Assembly (NCBI GenBank): GCA_023391625.1 | Contig: JAEWAN010000033.1 | Location: forward strand, 1-64,000 | Length of the DNA stretch: 64,000 bases | Source: Bacteroidota bacterium | Lineage (GTDB): Bacteria > Bacteroidota > Bacteroidia > Bacteroidales > Paludibacteraceae | Reading direction: 5' to 3' | In this document: piece after piece, positions 44,105 through 52,603 of the stretch | Layout: every line of letters starts with the position of its first letter | Position numbering within the stretch: the first letter of the stretch is position 1 | Made by a program: the position numbers and the translations under genes | The notes under the pieces: generated by a model | The model's database searches: none | Seen by the model: only the letters and a program-made list of their open reading frames with translations | Told to the model about the DNA's origin: nothing

Positions 44105-44962
44105 ATGAACACGCAACAGTTAAATTACAAACGTGTAGCTGCTGCTATCCGTTTTATTTGTGAAAATCGACGGGAACAACCCCAATTAGAAACGATAGCG
44201 GAAAAGGTAAATATGAGTCCGTTTCATTTCCAACGGATATTCCAGGAATGGGCCGGGACATCCCCTAAACAATTCTTACAATACTTGAATATAGAGTATG
44301 CCAAACAAATACTACACGAAACCCATACTTCTCTTTTTGATACAGCTTATGCGGTAGGGTTATCCGGCACAAGCAGGTTACACGATCTGTTTATCAATAT
44401 AGAAGGCATGACACCGGGTGAATATAAAAATGGAGGTGAGAATCTCTCTATCAATTATAGTTTTGCAGAAAGTCCGTTTGGTGAGATATTCGTCGCTTCC
44501 ACCGGAAAAGGCATTTGCAGCATGGAGTTTACCGATAACCACGAGATTAGTTTTCATTCTTTACGGAAAAAATATCCTAACGCACACTTTACTCAAACTA
44601 CCGATAAACAGCAGCAGAACGCATTATTCATCTTTACACAGGACTGGAGTAAACTAAAAGAAATCAAGCTGCATCTAAAAGGAAGCGACTTTCAGCTAAA
44701 AGTTTGGGAAGCTTTACTTAAAATCCCATACGGAGGTCTAACTACATACGGAGATATAGCGACCCAAATCAATAATCCAAAAGCTTGCCGGGCTGTAGGA
44801 ACAGCTATAGGCGAAAACCCGGTAGCCTTCCTCATTCCATGCCACCGTGTTATCCGTTCTTCCGGGGAACTGGGCAACTATCATTGGGGGGAAATACGTA
44901 AAACCGCTATAATAGGTTGGGAAGCAGCCAAACGAGAAAAGTTATTGGGACAACAGACCTAA
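44105..44962 (+). CDS. Ada-like AraC regulator fused to alkyltransferase, without the N-terminal zinc domain
   Basis: This 285-residue fusion has an AraC-type DNA-binding domain at residues 1-105 (PQLETIAEKVNMSPFHFQRIFQEWAGTSPKQF, LFDTAYAVGLSGTSRLHDLF, MTPGEYKNGG). An alkyltransferase domain follows, with FQLKVWEALLKIPYGGLTTYGDIA and IPCHRVIRSSG (acceptor C246). The E. coli Ada N-terminal zinc/methylphosphotriester-sensing domain is absent. It probably repairs O6-alkylguanine and may activate its own operon, but how it would sense damage is unclear without that domain. It is two bases from ogt. Confidence 0.9.
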   Translation: MNTQQLNYKRVAAAIRFICENRREQPQLETIAEKVNMSPFHFQRIFQEWAGTSPKQFLQYLNIEYAKQILHETHTSLFDTAYAVGLSGTSRLHDLFINIEGMTPGEYKNGGENLSINYSFAESPFGEIFVASTGKGICSMEFTDNHEISFHSLRKKYPNAHFTQTTDKQQQNALFIFTQDWSKLKEIKLHLKGSDFQLKVWEALLKIPYGGLTTYGDIATQINNPKACRAVGTAIGENPVAFLIPCHRVIRSSGELGNYHWGEIRKTAIIGWEAAKREKLLGQQT

Positions 44963-45285
44963 AATCCCTTATAAAAACGGTTATCCACCATAAAAGATGT
45001 CCGTCAAAATATGGATATCTATTGTTATTTATTCACAGAATAACTGTTCCCGATAGAATATATACCAATTCAAAGGAAATATGATCGTATTTCTTTAATT
45101 GCGACTCATCCGATTCTATCAAACTGATTTCAAAGAACTGATACAGTTTTCCCTTTTCATAACATTAATTCACCACCTGGTTATAAAAGTCCAAACAATA
45201 AGAAAAATAATATAGAAATTATCACCTAAATATATATAACTTTACCATAAATAATCAGAATAATAACTCTTATAATAATTTAGGT

Positions 45286-45894
45286 ATGAAGACTGAATTG
45301 GAAAAATGTCTGTCGGGTGAATGGTACGATTGCCATGCCCCCATATTTATGGAGTTCAAAAGGAAAACTCATGAGTTATTAATGAAATACAACTCATTAC
45401 CATATGATTGTAAAGAAGAAAAGTATGCGTTATTGAAAGAAATGTTCGAGAACATTGGTGAAAAAGTTTCAATAGGACATTCTTTTACATGTGACTATGG
45501 CTGTAACATCAGTATAGGGAACAATGTCAGCATAAACACCGGATGCACCTTTGTGGATTGCAATAAAATAACCATTGGAAACAATGTACTGATAGCTCCC
45601 AATGTACAAATTTATACTGCAACCCATCCGGTTGAACTAAACGAACGTTTGAAACCAGTGGAAAAGAAAAATGGAACGGAATACATTCGGCACACGTATG
45701 CTCTACCCGTAAGCATTGAGGACGGTTGTTGGATTGGCGGCGGTGTCATCATCCTACCGGGTGTTACCATTGGCAGAGGAAGTGTCGTCGGAGCGGGAAG
45801 CGTTGTCACAAAATCCATTCCGGCCAATAGCCTTGCCATAGGAAACCCATGCAGAGTAATTCGGAAAATTAATACCTCACATAACCATGATTAA
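45286..45894 (+). CDS. Hexapeptide-repeat sugar O-acetyltransferase (Maa/LacA-like)
   Basis: The 202-residue product has the N-terminal Mac domain (about residues 5-60, CLSGEWYDCHAPIFMEFKR). Left-handed beta-helix hexapeptide repeats follow (NISIGNNVSINTGCTFVD, KITIGNNVLIAPNVQIY). The catalytic histidine is in YTATHPVELNER, and later repeats include VSIEDGCWIGGGVIILPGVT. It probably acetylates a sugar such as maltose or galactose from acetyl-CoA. Its end overlaps the HAD gene by 8 bases. The 323-base gap before it (44963-45285) shows no gene and no clear promoter. Confidence 0.92.
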   Translation: MKTELEKCLSGEWYDCHAPIFMEFKRKTHELLMKYNSLPYDCKEEKYALLKEMFENIGEKVSIGHSFTCDYGCNISIGNNVSINTGCTFVDCNKITIGNNVLIAPNVQIYTATHPVELNERLKPVEKKNGTEYIRHTYALPVSIEDGCWIGGGVIILPGVTIGRGSVVGAGSVVTKSIPANSLAIGNPCRVIRKINTSHNHD

Positions 45895-46537
45895 ATTAAT
45901 TGCTTTTGATTTAGACGGCACAATAGGCGATACCATACCAATGTGCATAAAGGCTTTTAAAAAAGCTACACAACCATATGCCGGACGTGAACTGTCGGAC
46001 GAAGAAGTAATACAGACTTTTGGACTGAATGAAGAAGGTATGATAAAATGTGTAGTTGATGGAACATATTGGCAACTGGCATTGAACGACTTTTATGTAA
46101 TTTATAAAAATATGCATAAAGAAATGTGCCCGAAACCTTTTAACGGAATATATGAATTAATAACCTTATTGAAACAAAAAGGTATTATAGTGGTACTTAT
46201 TACCGGTAAAGGCGCAAATAGTTGCGACATAACCCTGCAACAATTCAATATGAAAACAATTTTTGATAAAGTCGTCACCGGAAGCGCTGAAAGAAATATA
46301 AAATCGGAAGCGCTGAAAGAGGTACTGCATACTTATCATTTATCCACAGATAAGATAGTTTATATAGGAGATACGGTTTCAGATATAATGGAATGCAAAA
46401 AAGCAAACGTAAAATGTTTATCTGCAGCATGGAGTTCTTCTCAAAACGAAGCCTCTATTTTAGAAAATTATAATCCTGAAAATGTGTTTTATTCTATCTC
46501 ATCCATATCCAAATTTCTTTTGTCTCAAATAAAATAA
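45887..46537 (+). CDS. HAD-superfamily hydrolase (phosphoglycolate phosphatase-like)
   Basis: This 216-residue cytoplasmic phosphatase has HAD motif I (IAFDLDGTIGDTIP), a helical cap (about residues 16-85), motif II (VVLITGKGA), the motif III lysine near KSEALKEVL, and motif IV (IVYIGDTVSDIMECKKA). The architecture is that of Gph/PGMB-like enzymes; the substrate is unknown. It overlaps the acetyltransferase gene by 8 bases, so the two probably share a transcript. Confidence 0.9.
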   Translation: MIKLIAFDLDGTIGDTIPMCIKAFKKATQPYAGRELSDEEVIQTFGLNEEGMIKCVVDGTYWQLALNDFYVIYKNMHKEMCPKPFNGIYELITLLKQKGIIVVLITGKGANSCDITLQQFNMKTIFDKVVTGSAERNIKSEALKEVLHTYHLSTDKIVYIGDTVSDIMECKKANVKCLSAAWSSSQNEASILENYNPENVFYSISSISKFLLSQIK

Positions 46538-46627
46538 ATACCTAATTGATAATTTAGAAAACATGAAAGAGCTATCAGAAAACATTTCATTTAAAACAGA
46601 CGAAAGATTGACGAAATAAAACAAAAA

Positions 46628-46656
46628 AACTCCTACAATATCAAATTGTAGAAGTT
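46628..46656 (-). terminator. Terminator of the tRNA-Lys pair
   Basis: On the minus strand AACTTCTACAA pairs with TTGTAGGAGTT (one G-U pair) around a 7-base loop and is followed by a run of seven T. It lies 36 bases after the second tRNA. Confidence 0.85.
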
Positions 46657-46691
46657 ATATGCCTGCTGTCTATTTTTGACCAGCTTTTTCG

Positions 46692-46764
46692 TGATCCAGC
46701 TGGGGCTCGAACCCAGGACCCCATCCTTAAAAGGGATGTGCTCTACCAACTGAGCTACTGAATC
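46692..46764 (-). tRNA. tRNA-Lys (anticodon TTT), downstream copy
   Basis: The 73-base minus-strand sequence folds as a tRNA: acceptor GATTCAG/CTGGATC (one G-U pair), D arm AGCTCAGTTGGTAGAGC, anticodon stem CATCC/GGATG with loop CTTTTAA (anticodon TTT), and T arm with GGTTCGAGCCC. CCA is not encoded. It is identical to the copy at 46787-46859. Confidence 0.96.
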
Positions 46765-46786
46765 TACAGTACGTTTAATTTTCGAG

Positions 46787-46859
46787 TGATCCAGCTGGGG
46801 CTCGAACCCAGGACCCCATCCTTAAAAGGGATGTGCTCTACCAACTGAGCTACTGAATC
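46787..46859 (-). tRNA. tRNA-Lys (anticodon TTT), promoter-proximal copy
   Basis: Identical in all 73 bases to the copy 22 bases downstream. It lies just after a strong promoter (46878-46907), so both are processed from one precursor ending at the terminator at 46628-46656. Confidence 0.96.
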
Positions 46860-46877
46860 TTTGCTTGAAAAGCGGTG

Positions 46878-46907
46878 CAAAGATACGGCTTTTTTTTAAA
46901 TTCACAA
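46878..46907 (-). promoter_or_regulatory. Promoter of the tRNA-Lys pair
   Basis: On the minus strand TTG (46905-46907), a 19-base spacer and TATCTTTG (46878-46885) give a close match to the Bacteroidota consensus, ending 18 bases before the first tRNA. Confidence 0.8.
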
Positions 46908-46976
46908 GTAAATATATATTTTTTGATTACTTTTTTATATCACCCACAAAGGCCAAAACGCATAAATATCTTATTC

Positions 46977-48299
46977 TCAACAATTAATCTCATAAATTAT
47001 AGTCGTATCATTTGTCACGCAAAATCGATTATCCAATCTTAACCCGACAACCCAAACAACATCTCCTCCAGATTCAAGAATCCAACAACGTTCCTTTTCA
47101 ATTCTACTCAACTTTAAATCCACAAAGAAATCGCTCAACTTTTTCTTTCCCCTCATCCCTAAAGGGTAAAAGAAATCCCCGTCATGCCACTTCCTCAACA
47201 CCAAAGGAAAAACCAGTTTATTATAATCAATGTGCGCCCTATTCCTATCTTTTGACAGAACATATTCATCTCCCCGTTCCATTTTTTTTATTAACAAATT
47301 TACCGGTTCTGACATTTCGGAATCTTCCTCATAAATATAAAAACATTCTGCCCTTTGTTCTGCCTTTCCAGTTACAATCAGTTTTTTACGATCCACCAAT
47401 AAACGATAATTTTCGGAAAAGAACTGCTTACCGGAATGCCCACTTTCGATGGAAGCTACCATTTGTTTTGTCTGAGTGCCAGTAAAGCCATACGGCAACA
47501 ACAATTCATATAAAACCGTATGAACAGCTTTTTGTTCTTTTAATAAATCAATATCTATTTCTGCACCCTGCTCCGTCAAGCGCATGAGTGAAGCTCGAAT
47601 ATCATCTATTCCTTGACTATAAATATCATACGCTTCACTCAAATGCTCCACCGCTTCATACAAAGTCTGCCGTAGGGACGGATTAATAGTTTCCAATAAG
47701 GGAATCACCTGGTTTCTGAATTTATTTCTCTGATAGTCATTTTCTAAATTGGTAGAGTCTATAACATAATCGAGATTATTCTCTGCAACATAAGTCTCTA
47801 TTTCTTTTCTTGATACCCCCAATAGAGGACGTACTACATTTCCATTCCGACGAGGAATACCGGTAAGCCCACGCAAACCTGTGCCTCTTACAAGGTTCAT
47901 CAACATTGTTTCTATGTTATCATCACCATGATGCGCCACAGCAATGGCCTGTGCCCCGGAAAGCCTTCTTATATCCTCAAACCATTCATACCTCAAATCC
48001 CGAGCAGCCATCTCAATAGATATTCCCTTTTGTCTGGCATACTCTTCGGTATCAAAATCAACTTTATAAAACGGGAGCTGCATTTCCCGGGACATAGCTG
48101 TAACAAAACGCTCGTCCCGCATAGACTCTTCTCCCCTCAAATGAAAGTTACAATGGGCTACAACACAAGCATAACCCAAATTGACCAGAGTTCTCAATAA
48201 AACTACAGAATCTGCACCTCCGCTTACCCCAACAACCACAGGTTTTTCATTTGTCAACAACGAATGTTTTGCAATATAAGATTGTATTTTTTGCAACAT
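46977..48299 (-). CDS. tilS: tRNA(Ile)-lysidine synthetase
   Basis: The 440-residue protein has the N-type ATP pyrophosphatase PP-loop VVVGVSGGADSVVLLRTL near the N-terminus, the AVAHHGDDNIETMLMNLVRGTGLRGL block, a central substrate-binding region and a C-terminal TilS domain (VLRKWHDGDFFYPLGMRGKKKLSDFFVD). It attaches lysine to C34 of the CAT-anticodon tRNA-Ile so that it reads AUA. Length is typical. It ends 69 bases before the tRNA-Lys promoter and is probably separately transcribed from a TAnnTTTG box at 48348-48355. Confidence 0.96.
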   Translation of the reverse strand: MLQKIQSYIAKHSLLTNEKPVVVGVSGGADSVVLLRTLVNLGYACVVAHCNFHLRGEESMRDERFVTAMSREMQLPFYKVDFDTEEYARQKGISIEMAARDLRYEWFEDIRRLSGAQAIAVAHHGDDNIETMLMNLVRGTGLRGLTGIPRRNGNVVRPLLGVSRKEIETYVAENNLDYVIDSTNLENDYQRNKFRNQVIPLLETINPSLRQTLYEAVEHLSEAYDIYSQGIDDIRASLMRLTEQGAEIDIDLLKEQKAVHTVLYELLLPYGFTGTQTKQMVASIESGHSGKQFFSENYRLLVDRKKLIVTGKAEQRAECFYIYEEDSEMSEPVNLLIKKMERGDEYVLSKDRNRAHIDYNKLVFPLVLRKWHDGDFFYPLGMRGKKKLSDFFVDLKLSRIEKERCWILESGGDVVWVVGLRLDNRFCVTNDTTIIYEINC

Positions 48300-48347
48300 G
48301 TTATCACTATCTATTTTATTTACCGCCGTTTAGAGACGGACAAGGTA

Positions 48348-48355
48348 CAAAATTA
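48348..48355 (-). promoter_or_regulatory. Bacteroidota -7 box for tilS
   Basis: TAATTTTG on the minus strand matches TAnnTTTG, about 48 bases before the tilS start codon. The leader carries a small CCGT/ACGG hairpin. Confidence 0.45.
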
Positions 48356-48429
48356 AATTAAATAGGCAGAAAGAAGGAAAAAACAAGTGCAAATAAATGA
48401 AATTACCCTTTCTTTTCTATAAAAAATTG

Positions 48430-48437
48430 TACTTTTG
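48430..48437 (+). promoter_or_regulatory. Bacteroidota -7 box for the YqeY-family gene
   Basis: TACTTTTG fits TAnnTTTG, 43 bases before the ATG at 48481. It lies inside the upstream extension of the frame, so the in-frame ATG at 48397 cannot be the main start. Confidence 0.55.
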
Positions 48438-48480
48438 TTCTGCTAAAAACAAGACGCAAACTATATTTATCAAAAAAATT

Positions 48481-48942
48481 ATGGAAAACTTATTCGAACA
48501 AATAAATGCTGATATTAAAGCAGCTATGCTTGCCCGTGAAAAAGTGAAACTGGAAACTTTGCGGGGAATAAAAAAAGAATTTCTTGAAGCAAAAACAGCC
48601 AAAGGCGCTGATGGCGAATTGTCTGACGAACAAGCCCTGAAAATTTTACAGAAAATGCAAAAACAGCGTAAAGAAACGGCTGAAATATACAAAGGACAAA
48701 ACCGCATGGATCTAGCTGAAAACGAACTGGCTGAAGCTGCTGTAATAGAACAATACCTACCTGCTCCAATGACCGATGCTGAATTGGAAAACGCCGTATC
48801 TGAAATTATCAAACAAGTGGGTGCCGCAGGTCCACAGGATATGGGAAAAGTTATGGGGATAGCTTCCAAACAACTATCAGGAAAGGCCGAAGGAAGAGTT
48901 ATTTCAGAAAAAGTAAAAAGTTTATTAGCAAAAATGGCATAA
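48481..48942 (+). CDS. GatB/YqeY domain-containing protein
   Basis: From the ATG at 48481 (MENLFEQINADIKAAMLARE) the product has 153 residues. It consists of a helical YqeY domain similar to the tail of the amidotransferase subunit GatB (KQRKETAEIYKGQNRMDLAENELAEAAVIEQYLPAPM, MGKVMGIASKQLSGKAEGRVIS). The family is proposed to bind tRNA, but no activity is proven. The start is chosen because the promoter at 48430-48437 lies inside the longer frame. It ends in a strong shared terminator with rarA. Confidence 0.93.
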   Translation: MENLFEQINADIKAAMLAREKVKLETLRGIKKEFLEAKTAKGADGELSDEQALKILQKMQKQRKETAEIYKGQNRMDLAENELAEAAVIEQYLPAPMTDAELENAVSEIIKQVGAAGPQDMGKVMGIASKQLSGKAEGRVISEKVKSLLAKMA

Positions 48943-48963
48943 TAAATTAATGCTGCCAATATA

Positions 48964-49006
48964 AATAAGAGAAAAGGATGAGGTAACCTCATCCTTTTCT
49001 CTTATT
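48964..49006. terminator. Bidirectional terminator between YqeY-family gene and rarA
   Basis: A perfect 20-base stem (48964-48983 and 48987-49006, core GAAAAGGATGAGG) with a 3-base loop lies between the convergent genes, six bases from the rarA stop codon. Confidence 0.9.
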
Positions 49007-49012
49007 ATTATG

Positions 49013-50278
49013 TTAAAACCTACCTTTCCATAAAAAGTTCATTCGTTCTTTTATTGCTTTTTCCGAAGCATTATCCTGAGCTTTCCATATCCGCTCGGTC
49101 TTTATATCATCAGGCAGGAACTGCTGTTCTACAAAATTGTTTTTATAATCATGCGCATATTTATACTCTTTTCCATAATTCAATTCCTTCATTAATTTGG
49201 TAGGAGCATTCCGGAGATGCAAGGGCACCGGCAGGTTTCCTGTCCGCTGCACCAAAGCCAAAGCCTCATCAATAGCTAAATATGCAGAATTACTTTTAGG
49301 CGAGGTAGCCAAATAGATAGTAGTTTCTGCCAAAAGAATCCTACCTTCCGGCCATCCTATTTTATGCAAAGAATCAAAACATGCATTAGCCAACAAGAGA
49401 GCATTCGGATTGGCCAACCCTATATCTTCAGCAGCTGAAATCACCAGACGCCGGGCTATAAACTTAGGATCTTCCCCTCCTGCCACCATCCGGGCCAACC
49501 AATAAATTGCGCCATCCGGATCGCTTCCCCGAATAGACTTAATAAAAGCAGATATAATATCATAATGAATTTCACCGTCCTTATCATAAGCCATCGGATT
49601 CTGCTGCAACCTTTCCGTAACTACGTCATTGGTTATATGCACTGTTTCTCCAGTATCTGCCGTAATTACCAGATCCAGAATATTTAATAATTTCCGGGCA
49701 TCCCCTCCCGCAAAACGCAACATGGCTTCCGTTTCATCCAACACAATATGCCGTTTACTAAGCTCAACATCTGTCTTTATAGCCCGCTCCGCCAATTCCA
49801 GCAAATCCTCTTTTTCAAGCGATTTCAACACATATACCTGACAACGGGAAAGCAAAGGAGTAATTACCTCAAAGGAAGGATTCTCTGTAGTTGCACCAAT
49901 TAAAGTTACCGTACCATTTTCCACAGCTCCCAGCAAAGAGTCCTGCTGGGACTTGCTAAAACGATGAATTTCATCAATAAAAAGAATCGGATTCGCCTGA
50001 GTAAAAAAACGATTGGACTTTGCTTTTTCTATTACTTCACGTACGTCTTTTACACCTGATGTCACTGCACTTAATGTGTAAAAAGGACGATCCAGTTTAT
50101 TCGCTATAATTTTTGCAAGGGTGGTCTTCCCTACCCCCGGAGGCCCCCATAAAATGAAAGAAGCTATACGCCCCGATTCTATCATCTGGCGTAATATCGC
50201 GTTTTCTCCGACCAAATGTTTCTGGCCGATATATTCATCTAAACTTTGAGGTCTGAGACGTTCTGCTAAAGGTTGCAT
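49013..50278 (-). CDS. rarA: Replication-associated recombination protein RarA
   Basis: From the ATG at 50278 (MQPLAERLRPQSLDEYIGQ, the usual family start) the product has 421 residues. It is a clamp-loader-like AAA+ ATPase with Walker A WGPPGVGKTTLAKII, Walker B PILFIDEIHRFSK, sensor 1 IGATTENPSFEV and a C-terminal tetramerisation domain (LRNAPTKLMKELNYGKEYKYAHD). It acts at stalled replication forks. An in-frame ATG at 50305 falls within the -7 box at 50299-50306 and is therefore unlikely. Confidence 0.95.
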   Translation of the reverse strand: MQPLAERLRPQSLDEYIGQKHLVGENAILRQMIESGRIASFILWGPPGVGKTTLAKIIANKLDRPFYTLSAVTSGVKDVREVIEKAKSNRFFTQANPILFIDEIHRFSKSQQDSLLGAVENGTVTLIGATTENPSFEVITPLLSRCQVYVLKSLEKEDLLELAERAIKTDVELSKRHIVLDETEAMLRFAGGDARKLLNILDLVITADTGETVHITNDVVTERLQQNPMAYDKDGEIHYDIISAFIKSIRGSDPDGAIYWLARMVAGGEDPKFIARRLVISAAEDIGLANPNALLLANACFDSLHKIGWPEGRILLAETTIYLATSPKSNSAYLAIDEALALVQRTGNLPVPLHLRNAPTKLMKELNYGKEYKYAHDYKNNFVEQQFLPDDIKTERIWKAQDNASEKAIKERMNFLWKGRF

Positions 50279-50298
50279 ATCATTATTGTTATCGTATA

Positions 50299-50306
50299 CA
50301 AACATA
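50299..50306 (-). promoter_or_regulatory. Bacteroidota -7 box for rarA
   Basis: TATGTTTG on the minus strand matches TAnnTTTG, 20 bases before the ATG at 50278. It overlaps the alternative upstream ATG and so decides the start. Confidence 0.5.
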
Positions 50307-50564
50307 CGAAAAAAGAGACTAATTACACACTTTCAAAACACATTCTTTATACCTCATATACACAAAAACGCTATTGCAATACCAACCATTTTAACGGCAA
50401 ACAAAATTATTCGCTCTACAAAAAATATTGCAAATTTCCCCAACCCGGCTTCACCATGAATACATGTCCAACTTAGTACGACACGATACAACCGACACAC
50501 ATATCCAAAATAAGATTCTTACAATCATCTGTTTTCTCTCTATAATATTTTCATTTTTTATCTT

Positions 50565-50572
50565 TACCTTTG
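50565..50572 (+). promoter_or_regulatory. Bacteroidota -7 box for apt
   Basis: TACCTTTG matches TAnnTTTG, 24 bases before the ATG at 50597. It overlaps the upstream in-frame TTG at 50570, ruling that out as a start. Confidence 0.55.
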
Positions 50573-50596
50573 TCTGTGAACAATAGATATCATAAA

Positions 50597-51124
50597 ATGG
50601 ATAACATAGAAAAACTCAAAAAATCCATCAGAAATATACCGGATTTTCCCATACCGGGAATACAATTCAAAGATGTAACCACCTTGTTTAAAGGAGCAGA
50701 CAACCTACAAATCATATCCAAAGAACTGGTAAAACATTATAGGGATAAGGGCATAACCAAAGTTATAGGAATCGAATCGCGCGGATTTATTATGGCTCCG
50801 ATCCTTGCATTAGAATTAAACGCAGGGTTTGTTCCTATACGGAAACCGGGAAAACTGCCAGCTGACACGATAGAAGAATCATACGAAAAAGAATATGGCA
50901 TAGACACGATACAAATACACAGTGATGCCTTGGATTCCAATGATGTTGTGTTAATACACGACGACTTACTGGCCACAGGAGGCACTATGCTGGCTGCTTA
51001 TAAACTGGTGAAAAAAATGGGAGTAAAAAAAGTATATATTAACTTCATTATAGAACTTACTGATATCAACGGACGTAAGATATTTCCGGAAGATGCAGAA
51101 ATAGATACCCTGATCCAGTTTTAG
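50597..51124 (+). CDS. apt: Adenine phosphoribosyltransferase
   Basis: The 175-residue enzyme converts adenine and PRPP to AMP in purine salvage. It shows the family start IPDFPIPGIQFKDVTTLF, the IGIESRGFIMAPILAL segment, RKPGKLP, and the PRPP-binding loop VVLIHDDLLATGGTMLAA. Length is normal for the family. The ATG at 50597 fits the promoter at 50565-50572. Its terminator at 51158-51192 directly abuts the promoter of the polysaccharide cluster. Confidence 0.96.
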   Translation: MDNIEKLKKSIRNIPDFPIPGIQFKDVTTLFKGADNLQIISKELVKHYRDKGITKVIGIESRGFIMAPILALELNAGFVPIRKPGKLPADTIEESYEKEYGIDTIQIHSDALDSNDVVLIHDDLLATGGTMLAAYKLVKKMGVKKVYINFIIELTDINGRKIFPEDAEIDTLIQF

Positions 51125-51157
51125 CCTATGTAATCGCAGACCAACAAAAACAATAAG

Positions 51158-51192
51158 AAAGCTCCGGTTTAATCCCCAAATCGAGCTTTTTT
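51158..51192 (+). terminator. Terminator of apt
   Basis: AAAGCTC (51158-51164) pairs with GAGCTTT (51183-51189), extended by an inner GGTTT/AAATC pairing, and is followed by TTTTTT. It insulates the glycan cluster promoter three bases further on. Confidence 0.8.
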
Positions 51193-51194
51193 CG

Positions 51195-51202
51195 TATCTT
51201 TG
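51195..51202 (+). promoter_or_regulatory. Promoter of the surface polysaccharide cluster
   Basis: TATCTTTG matches TAnnTTTG and lies 74 bases before the first gene of the cluster. The leader contains a small CCAC/GTGG hairpin. No inverted repeats typical of an invertible capsule promoter flank it. Confidence 0.55.
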
Positions 51203-51276
51203 TACCTGGAAAATAAAGTGTAGCCACTGTTTGTGGTTTTAAGTGTAAAAAATTATTTATTCACAGGAAAAAGGAA

Positions 51277-52566
51277 ATGGATAATACAAAAATTGCTATA
51301 ATCGGATTAGGGTATGTAGGACTACCTCTTGCGATTGAATTCGGGAAAAAATATAATGTTCTTGGCTTCGACATAAACGCCAAACGTGTAGAAGAACTTC
51401 AAGGTGGAATTGACCACACCATGGAAGCAGACCTTAACAGTTTGCAGGAAGTCATAGATATGCACAAAAATGATAGCGACAGAGGATTATCATTTTCTTC
51501 AGACAAAAAAGATCTGGAAAAATACAATACCTACATCGTAACCGTGCCAACGCCTATCGACTGCTTCAACACACCGGATTTAACTCCATTGAAAAAGGCC
51601 TCCGAAATGATAGGAGAAGTCATAAAAAAAGGAGATATCGTCATATACGAATCAACAACATATCCCGGATGTACAGAAGAGGATTGTATCCCCATTATAG
51701 AGAAAGTATCCAAATTAAAATTTAATACTGATTTTTTTGCAGGATATAGCCCTGAACGTATTAACCCAGGAGACAAAATAAACACACTGACTAAAATAAA
51801 AAAGGTGACTTCCGGTTCTACCCCTGAAATTGCGGAAAAAGTCAATAATTTATATGCTTCTATCATTACAGCCGGAACTCATAAAGCCAGTTCCATAAAG
51901 GTAGCTGAAGCTTCTAAAATAATTGAAAATGCACAAAGGGATGTCAACATTTCATTTGTCAACGAACTGGCACTCATTTTCGACAAAATGGGTATTGACA
52001 CCAACGATGTTATCGATGCAGCCGGAACGAAATGGAATTTCCTAAAATATCGTCCGGGACTGGTAGGAGGACACTGTATCAGTGTAGACCCTTACTATTT
52101 AGCCAAGAAAGCTGAATCTTTGGGATACATTCCACATGTTATTCTTTCCGGACGACATGTCAACAACAGTATAGCTCCGTTTATCGCCAATAAAGTGTTA
52201 AAACTAATGGTACAGAAGGACCATAAGATTAAAGGTTCAAATGTTTTAATACTTGGAATTACTTTTAAAGAAAATTGTCCGGACATCAGAAACACGAAAG
52301 TGGTGGAAATATACAAGGAATTATGCGATTTTGACATCCATGTGGACGTGTGCGATCCTTTGGCGAGCGAAGATGAAGTCAAAGACGAATATGGCATTAA
52401 GATACTTAAAGAAGTGGATTCTGATAAAAAATACGCAGCCATATTACTAGCTGTAGCCCATGACGAGTTTAAATCTTTCGATTTCAAAAAACACTTTGAC
52501 CGAGGAGCTGTAATTTTCGACACAAAAGCCTTTATCGACCGAAGATGGGTTGACGGCAGATTATGA
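51277..52566 (+). CDS. Nucleotide sugar dehydrogenase (UDP-HexNAc/UDP-Glc 6-dehydrogenase, TviB/WbpO-like)
   Basis: The 429-residue enzyme has an N-terminal NAD-binding domain (KIAIIGLGYVGLPLAIEFG), a central dimer domain, and a C-terminal UDP-binding domain (LILGITFKENCPDIRNTKV). The catalytic cysteine is C267 in PGLVGGHCISVDPYY. It oxidises the C6 hydroxyl of a UDP-sugar to a uronic acid. The sequence looks closest to TviB/WbpO-type UDP-GalNAc or UDP-GlcNAc dehydrogenases, but the substrate is not certain. It is the first gene of the glycan cluster, implying an acidic sugar in the product. Confidence 0.94.
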   Translation: MDNTKIAIIGLGYVGLPLAIEFGKKYNVLGFDINAKRVEELQGGIDHTMEADLNSLQEVIDMHKNDSDRGLSFSSDKKDLEKYNTYIVTVPTPIDCFNTPDLTPLKKASEMIGEVIKKGDIVIYESTTYPGCTEEDCIPIIEKVSKLKFNTDFFAGYSPERINPGDKINTLTKIKKVTSGSTPEIAEKVNNLYASIITAGTHKASSIKVAEASKIIENAQRDVNISFVNELALIFDKMGIDTNDVIDAAGTKWNFLKYRPGLVGGHCISVDPYYLAKKAESLGYIPHVILSGRHVNNSIAPFIANKVLKLMVQKDHKIKGSNVLILGITFKENCPDIRNTKVVEIYKELCDFDIHVDVCDPLASEDEVKDEYGIKILKEVDSDKKYAAILLAVAHDEFKSFDFKKHFDRGAVIFDTKAFIDRRWVDGRL

Positions 52567-52603
52567 GAACGCACTCTTTTTTCAATTTAATACAAAAAAA
52601 CAC

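Noticed and set aside
48417..48992. A 191-codon frame on the minus strand opposite the YqeY-family gene
   Set aside because: It is rich in S, F, C and I, has no recognisable domain, and covers the shared terminator; the plus-strand frame is a clear YqeY protein.
51203..51276. Phase-variable or NusG-type control of the polysaccharide cluster
   Set aside because: No inverted repeats flank the promoter and no UpxY-like gene precedes the cluster in the window.
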